A stretch of DNA of 64,000 nt from the IMG/VR virus record IMGVR_UViG_3300032117_000015, positions 1 through 64,000 of that record; one strand, given 5' to 3'. Each line of letters begins with the position of its first letter. Positions within the stretch are counted from its first letter, which is position 1. A program made the position numbers and the translations under genes. This document shows positions 60,185-64,000 of the stretch, in pieces. Origin of the DNA: a virus. Below the pieces are notes generated by a model. The model was not told the DNA's origin. It saw only the letters and a list, made by a program, of their open reading frames with translations, and ran no database searches.

Positions 60185-61810
60185 TTATTGGTTAGTATCC
60201 GATTGTACAGGTATGTAATCAAATACATCTGTTGCAGTTGTATATTTGTTATAAAACTCAGGAGCTAAAGCACTTCCATTACTAAACTTAATTGGAGTTG
60301 AATTTTCTCTATCAGTTTTGTCTGGTGTCATTGTTAATGGGTCTAAATTTTCATGTTGTGGCCAAGGCTCGTGTGCTGGAATCCGTTTCATTATACTGGT
60401 TAGTGTACTACCATTTGCATCGTAAATATTACTAAAAGTTGTCAATGCTACTGGTTTTGTAGTAAGTGCTTTTGGTGCAACAGGGCCGTTTTCTCCAATA
60501 GTATTTGCGGTTAATAAAATGTTATTAGTGCTGTTTATGTTTGTATCAACTGCACTAGTTAAATTAATAGATCCTGTTGTCGTTACATTGAAATCGTTCA
60601 ATACGTTAATATAATCCCCAACGACAGATACTTTGTAATTTTTTCCTACAATAACATTACGATCCCCAGCACTTTCAACTTGGATTCTTCCCGTAACACT
60701 TCCAGTTGTATTTGTTCCAGATGCTTTTACATTAATATTACGACCAGCTTCCATATTAATATCACGGTCAGCATAAAAATTCATATCTTGTTTAGTATGA
60801 ATACTAATACTGTCTTGTGCAAATATATCAATTTTACCGTTGCTTGATAATTCAATCCAAGAAGTTCCGCTAGCATTTCCAATATAAATTAAATCTTCGC
60901 TATTGTGCAATAAAATTTGATGCCCGGTACGAGTTCTAATACGAACAAGTTCATTATGCGGAATTGTTGGATCACCGTCGGTTTCTCCTCCAGACACAGA
61001 TGCATACTTAGGAGGACCTGCATTGGCTTTTTTAACTCTTCTGAATTGAGAGCTTCCGTCATCCATTACAAAAGTGCTTCCACCTAATCTACTCGACGGT
61101 ACATTGATAGATGCTCCGGATGTGCCAGACGTAGGACCGTATGGGCCTTTAGGTGCATCAGGACGTCTGTCTACTGGCCCAGGAGTACTAATACCATATA
61201 CATTACTAGGAAGTTCTCGTGCAGAACTACTTGAAGTAATTCCTCGAATATCGTCAATGTTTAAACCTTGATCGGTTAATGTTTTTGCTAATAGACTTGT
61301 AGGTTTGTTTACTTTAACAAAACTCTTATTGCCATCGTTGTCAGTACCAGCAACTACTTTGTTCACTTCTGCAACAGGAACACGCAAAAGTTGTCCTGCT
61401 GTATTCGTTCCACCGTCAACATTAAATTGTGTAGCGGCCATACCTGGAACTGCAAATCCAATATCATCGTCAGACACACATCCTAGCCAGTACGCACGAC
61501 CTGTTTCACCTCCAACAAATATTACTAATACTTGTGTGTCAATATCGGGTGGAACAAACCACATACCATAACTTTTTTGTGTACCATCGTAGTCATTATT
61601 TGAACTTCTATATCTAGCCGCTGTTTGTCCAGCAAATGGCGATAGCATATACGCATTAAAAATATTACCCTCAGTCTGAGGGCTTCCAGCTTTTTTCAAG
61701 AGCTGTACTGCTAATGTACCGTTTTTATCTATATGTCGAACTACTTTTGCCAAACGTGGCACTTCCGGTGTTAGCGGAGTCGACATTGATGTTGCTTTTA
61801 TATTTGCCAT
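60185..61810 (-). CDS. 5: baseplate central spike protein gp5-like, without a lysozyme domain
   Basis: A 541-residue hub/spike protein. Residues 1-135 form the OB domain of gp5/VgrG (LAKVVRHIDKNGTLAVQLL, ARYRSSNNDYDG, MWFVPPDIDTQVLVIF). The middle (ISTPGPVDRRPDAPKG) is a linker. From about residue 280 comes GHQILLHNSEDLIYIGNASG and then beta-helix repeats (SIHTKQDMNFYADRDINMEAGRNINV in outline) making the needle. The lysozyme domain of T4 gp5 is not visible, so another enzyme or none opens the wall. Confidence 0.8.
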   Translation of the reverse strand: MANIKATSMSTPLTPEVPRLAKVVRHIDKNGTLAVQLLKKAGSPQTEGNIFNAYMLSPFAGQTAARYRSSNNDYDGTQKSYGMWFVPPDIDTQVLVIFVGGETGRAYWLGCVSDDDIGFAVPGMAATQFNVDGGTNTAGQLLRVPVAEVNKVVAGTDNDGNKSFVKVNKPTSLLAKTLTDQGLNIDDIRGITSSSSARELPSNVYGISTPGPVDRRPDAPKGPYGPTSGTSGASINVPSSRLGGSTFVMDDGSSQFRRVKKANAGPPKYASVSGGETDGDPTIPHNELVRIRTRTGHQILLHNSEDLIYIGNASGTSWIELSSNGKIDIFAQDSISIHTKQDMNFYADRDINMEAGRNINVKASGTNTTGSVTGRIQVESAGDRNVIVGKNYKVSVVGDYINVLNDFNVTTTGSINLTSAVDTNINSTNNILLTANTIGENGPVAPKALTTKPVALTTFSNIYDANGSTLTSIMKRIPAHEPWPQHENLDPLTMTPDKTDRENSTPIKFSNGSALAPEFYNKYTTATDVFDYIPVQSDTNQ

Positions 61811-61825
61811 TATCTATTAAACCTG

Positions 61826-63982
61826 TTAACTCTTAGGTGCTAAGTTAGAAGAAAGTCCTTTCTTCGGCTGGACTCCTGACGAATTTGAGTTTGGATTATC
61901 TTGGTTCGGTCTTCTGTATGCTTGTAATTCTTGTGTGAATTGTCCGTCTTTAAAAATACTCTTAACTGTTGTTAACTTATATAATCCAGAAAATTCATAA
62001 GAAGTTTTAGCATGTAAAGTATACAAGCCAGTTGCTTGATTAATATCTACTGGTGTTTGAAAGTGAATTAAAAAATCAACTTCGCTTTGTTGATAATCCA
62101 TGTCACCGTCTGCTGTTATGTTGTGTTGGTCAGTTAAGACTGCTTGATAATTTCCCATACCGCTATTGGCAATATAATAAGGGTCTCCAGCAATTTTTAT
62201 ATGTCCGTTAATCATATCGTAGTTTTCGTGAAACGCTCTATGCATCATTTCTACTGCTCGAGTCTGTGCAACTATTCCAGGTGTTGGAGTAATTCCGTCA
62301 AATGAATTTTGCCAGTGCATATATTTCATTGTTTGAGATGTAGCTGGAGATAAATTTGATGCTTTATCACCATCAGTTGGTGCGCTAATTGTAGGCTTGC
62401 CGGCATCTTTAGTGCTTGCAATTTTAGACTGTTGATTTCTTAATAACTCGTCTTGGGTAAATGCCGCCATATCAGGCGCCATAAGACTAAGGAATGTATT
62501 TTTTATTTCAATATTAAAATCAATAACTTCGCTATTAAGACCGGTATAGATATAATTGTACACCTTAGCTACTTGTTTACTCAAGGCTTTATATCCAGGC
62601 GCGGCGGCATTAACTGCTGTCATTTTATCATCGTGCGCTTTATAAGGCAAAATTCGATAAACTACAATTCTAGGTTTAGTACCAGTTTTTGTATCGTTAG
62701 CAGTAGTTGGTATATGATATACTTGCATATCAACACGCCACCAAGGTCTAAAACCTTCATCGTTAACTGCTTGATCATCTAATGCTTTAACACCATAATT
62801 ACTCATTACAATAACTTTGTTAATGATGTCCATAACTTTGGTAGTTTGGCTAAATTGCATTTTAACAAAAGCAGGGTTAAGATTCTCTTGTTGAATTGGA
62901 TTCCAATCGTCATTTTTTTCACTCCAGACTTTTGCAATATTTTGTGGAACTTTATGGCCCTGACGACCTGGACCAAAGCCTAGTTTTGCTGTGCCGATAT
63001 CATTCAATGTACTAGGATCTTGCTGTGCAATGACCACATCTGCTGTTGCACCTGTTGCTTTTTGTAACCCTAATGTTTTAAGAAATGCCGCATCATCTGC
63101 CGATGGTGTGACTTTAGATGCCTTGGCAAATAATCCAGGAGTAGAATTTGATAAATCTTTTATTTTAGGAAATGTTATAAAAACTTGTTCTGATACTGAA
63201 ACTTTTCCTGTTTTCTTTTGTTCTGCATAATATCTATTTAAAACTGCCTGCAAACCATTTTCTCCAGTTTGTAAAATTTCCTGGATAGTCGATCCTTCTA
63301 TAGTAGTATCTTCTTTAGTTTGCATATAAACATCTGTTGCGGCTTCATAGTTAGCAACATAGCCTTTGCATTTATATGTGGCTCCTCCTGCATTTACTTT
63401 TGCATTTATACTTGTAAATCTAAAAGGAATAAATCTTGCAGTATTTGGAATATTTTGTATTGCCCCAGTTTCAGTGTTTCCCCTAAACTGTATTACTAAC
63501 AAATATACTGCATCATTGTAGTTTGCATAATTTGCTTGTCCGGCCGCGGCAGTTAACACACTTACAAAAGCCATCATACTGTATGGTTCAACTACTGTAA
63601 ATTCTAATGTTAAATTAGATGTGTTACCTATTTTTGGATTGAATGCGTAAGCACCGTTTAATACAAGATCGTTTATATAAAACTCGTACGAAGTTCCAGT
63701 GTCTGTAGATTTAAATCTATAATCAGGATTACTACCAGCACTTTTACAAATAATAGGAGGTAAGTCGCCTGTCATATAAGTTGCAGAAGGAGAATTATAG
63801 CTTGCTGTGTCTAAACAATGTAAACTAAAAGAATAATTATAACTGGCAAACCCACTTAACACATTTGGTTGCGGAAGTGTTTGAGATCCAGGAACGCCCG
63901 AAGATGCATCGCTTGTGATAGTTTTAGCCGATGCTCCAGAATTAATATCTTGCGTTGCGCCTGCTTGATTTTGATCTGCCAT
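61826..63982 (-). CDS. baseplate hub protein (gp27-like by position)
   Basis: A 718-residue protein. Beta-rich: FSLHCLDTASYNSP, YEFYINDLVLNG, LEFTVVEPYSMMAFVS, and PFRFTSINAKVNAGGATYKCKG. The C-terminal part contains YHIPTTANDTK, VYRILPYKAHDDK and YEFSGLYKLTTVKSIFKDGQFTQEL, which I associate with hub proteins of T4-like phages. Being next to the gp5-like spike it is a candidate for the gp27 hub that holds it. The start is complete, 18 bases from the window edge with AGGAA before it. Confidence 0.6.
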   Translation of the reverse strand: MADQNQAGATQDINSGASAKTITSDASSGVPGSQTLPQPNVLSGFASYNYSFSLHCLDTASYNSPSATYMTGDLPPIICKSAGSNPDYRFKSTDTGTSYEFYINDLVLNGAYAFNPKIGNTSNLTLEFTVVEPYSMMAFVSVLTAAAGQANYANYNDAVYLLVIQFRGNTETGAIQNIPNTARFIPFRFTSINAKVNAGGATYKCKGYVANYEAATDVYMQTKEDTTIEGSTIQEILQTGENGLQAVLNRYYAEQKKTGKVSVSEQVFITFPKIKDLSNSTPGLFAKASKVTPSADDAAFLKTLGLQKATGATADVVIAQQDPSTLNDIGTAKLGFGPGRQGHKVPQNIAKVWSEKNDDWNPIQQENLNPAFVKMQFSQTTKVMDIINKVIVMSNYGVKALDDQAVNDEGFRPWWRVDMQVYHIPTTANDTKTGTKPRIVVYRILPYKAHDDKMTAVNAAAPGYKALSKQVAKVYNYIYTGLNSEVIDFNIEIKNTFLSLMAPDMAAFTQDELLRNQQSKIASTKDAGKPTISAPTDGDKASNLSPATSQTMKYMHWQNSFDGITPTPGIVAQTRAVEMMHRAFHENYDMINGHIKIAGDPYYIANSGMGNYQAVLTDQHNITADGDMDYQQSEVDFLIHFQTPVDINQATGLYTLHAKTSYEFSGLYKLTTVKSIFKDGQFTQELQAYRRPNQDNPNSNSSGVQPKKGLSSNLAPKS

Positions 63983-64000
63983 ATTAAATTCCTAACACTC

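Noticed and set aside
1-64000. tRNA genes, CRISPR arrays, insertion sequences, integrase
   Set aside because: I looked for T-loop motifs, spaced repeats, transposase and integrase motifs and found none; a tRNA scan would be decisive.

Overview
The window is a contiguous piece of a large, AT-rich, T4-like contractile-tailed phage (a tailed dsDNA virus, myovirus morphology). Hallmarks are a family B DNA polymerase of T4 gp43 type, a T4 RNase H-like flap nuclease, a DsbA-like late-transcription protein, ThyX, and a tail module with gp25-, gp6- and gp5-like baseplate proteins plus a collar-domain tail fibre. The host is not shown directly. One small protein resembles the BPSL0761 family, mostly known from beta-proteobacteria, and several genes have near-consensus bacterial sigma-70 promoters, so a Gram-negative (possibly beta-proteobacterial, aquatic) host is a reasonable guess. 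Several gene families resemble those of marine and freshwater T4-like phages.

Layout. Positions 1-29315 are almost entirely plus-strand: two head-associated proteins (100-3215); two 2OG-Fe(II) oxygenases around DsbA (3248-4691); DNA polymerase, a sugar-nucleotide dehydrogenase and a probable sliding clamp (4761-8979); then a dense accessory region (8979-24658) of tightly overlapping genes with DpdA, two oxidoreductases, a QueD-like protein, a GT-B glycosyltransferase, a cupin, a phosphoribosyltransferase, FolE, QueE, a flap nuclease and many small unknown proteins; then a MoxR ATPase/VWA-metallopeptidase pair (24739-27086); and finally ThyX. Positions 29269-63982 are entirely minus-strand: a cassette of glycosyltransferase-like proteins behind its own sigma-70 promoter (29269-33442), four tail-fibre genes, a conserved tail protein, a 4945-residue giant virion protein, and gp6, gp25, gp5-like and hub proteins. 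The two halves converge at 29.3 kb, where ThyX and the last minus-strand gene overlap and a strong intrinsic terminator lies inside the opposing gene. No stretch above 300 bases lacks a gene. I found no tRNA, CRISPR array, insertion sequence or integrase.

How the genes work together. FolE, a QueD-like protein, QueE and DpdA form most of a 7-deazaguanine DNA modification route: GTP to dihydroneopterin triphosphate, then CPH4, then CDG or a derivative, which the transglycosylase swaps for guanine in phage DNA. No QueC is visible here, so the final base is uncertain. Expression seems two-tiered. Sigma-70-like promoters (TTGACA/TATAAT) precede the clamp, FolE, MoxR, VWA and the glycosyltransferase cassette. 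A GATAAATA motif, close to the T4 late box TATAAATA, precedes the tail genes and a few others. At two genes this late box abuts an RNA hairpin that would hide the start region in read-through transcripts but not in late transcripts, a design like that of T4 genes e, soc and 49. A further hairpin before the polymerase gene resembles the T4 gene 43 autoregulatory operator.
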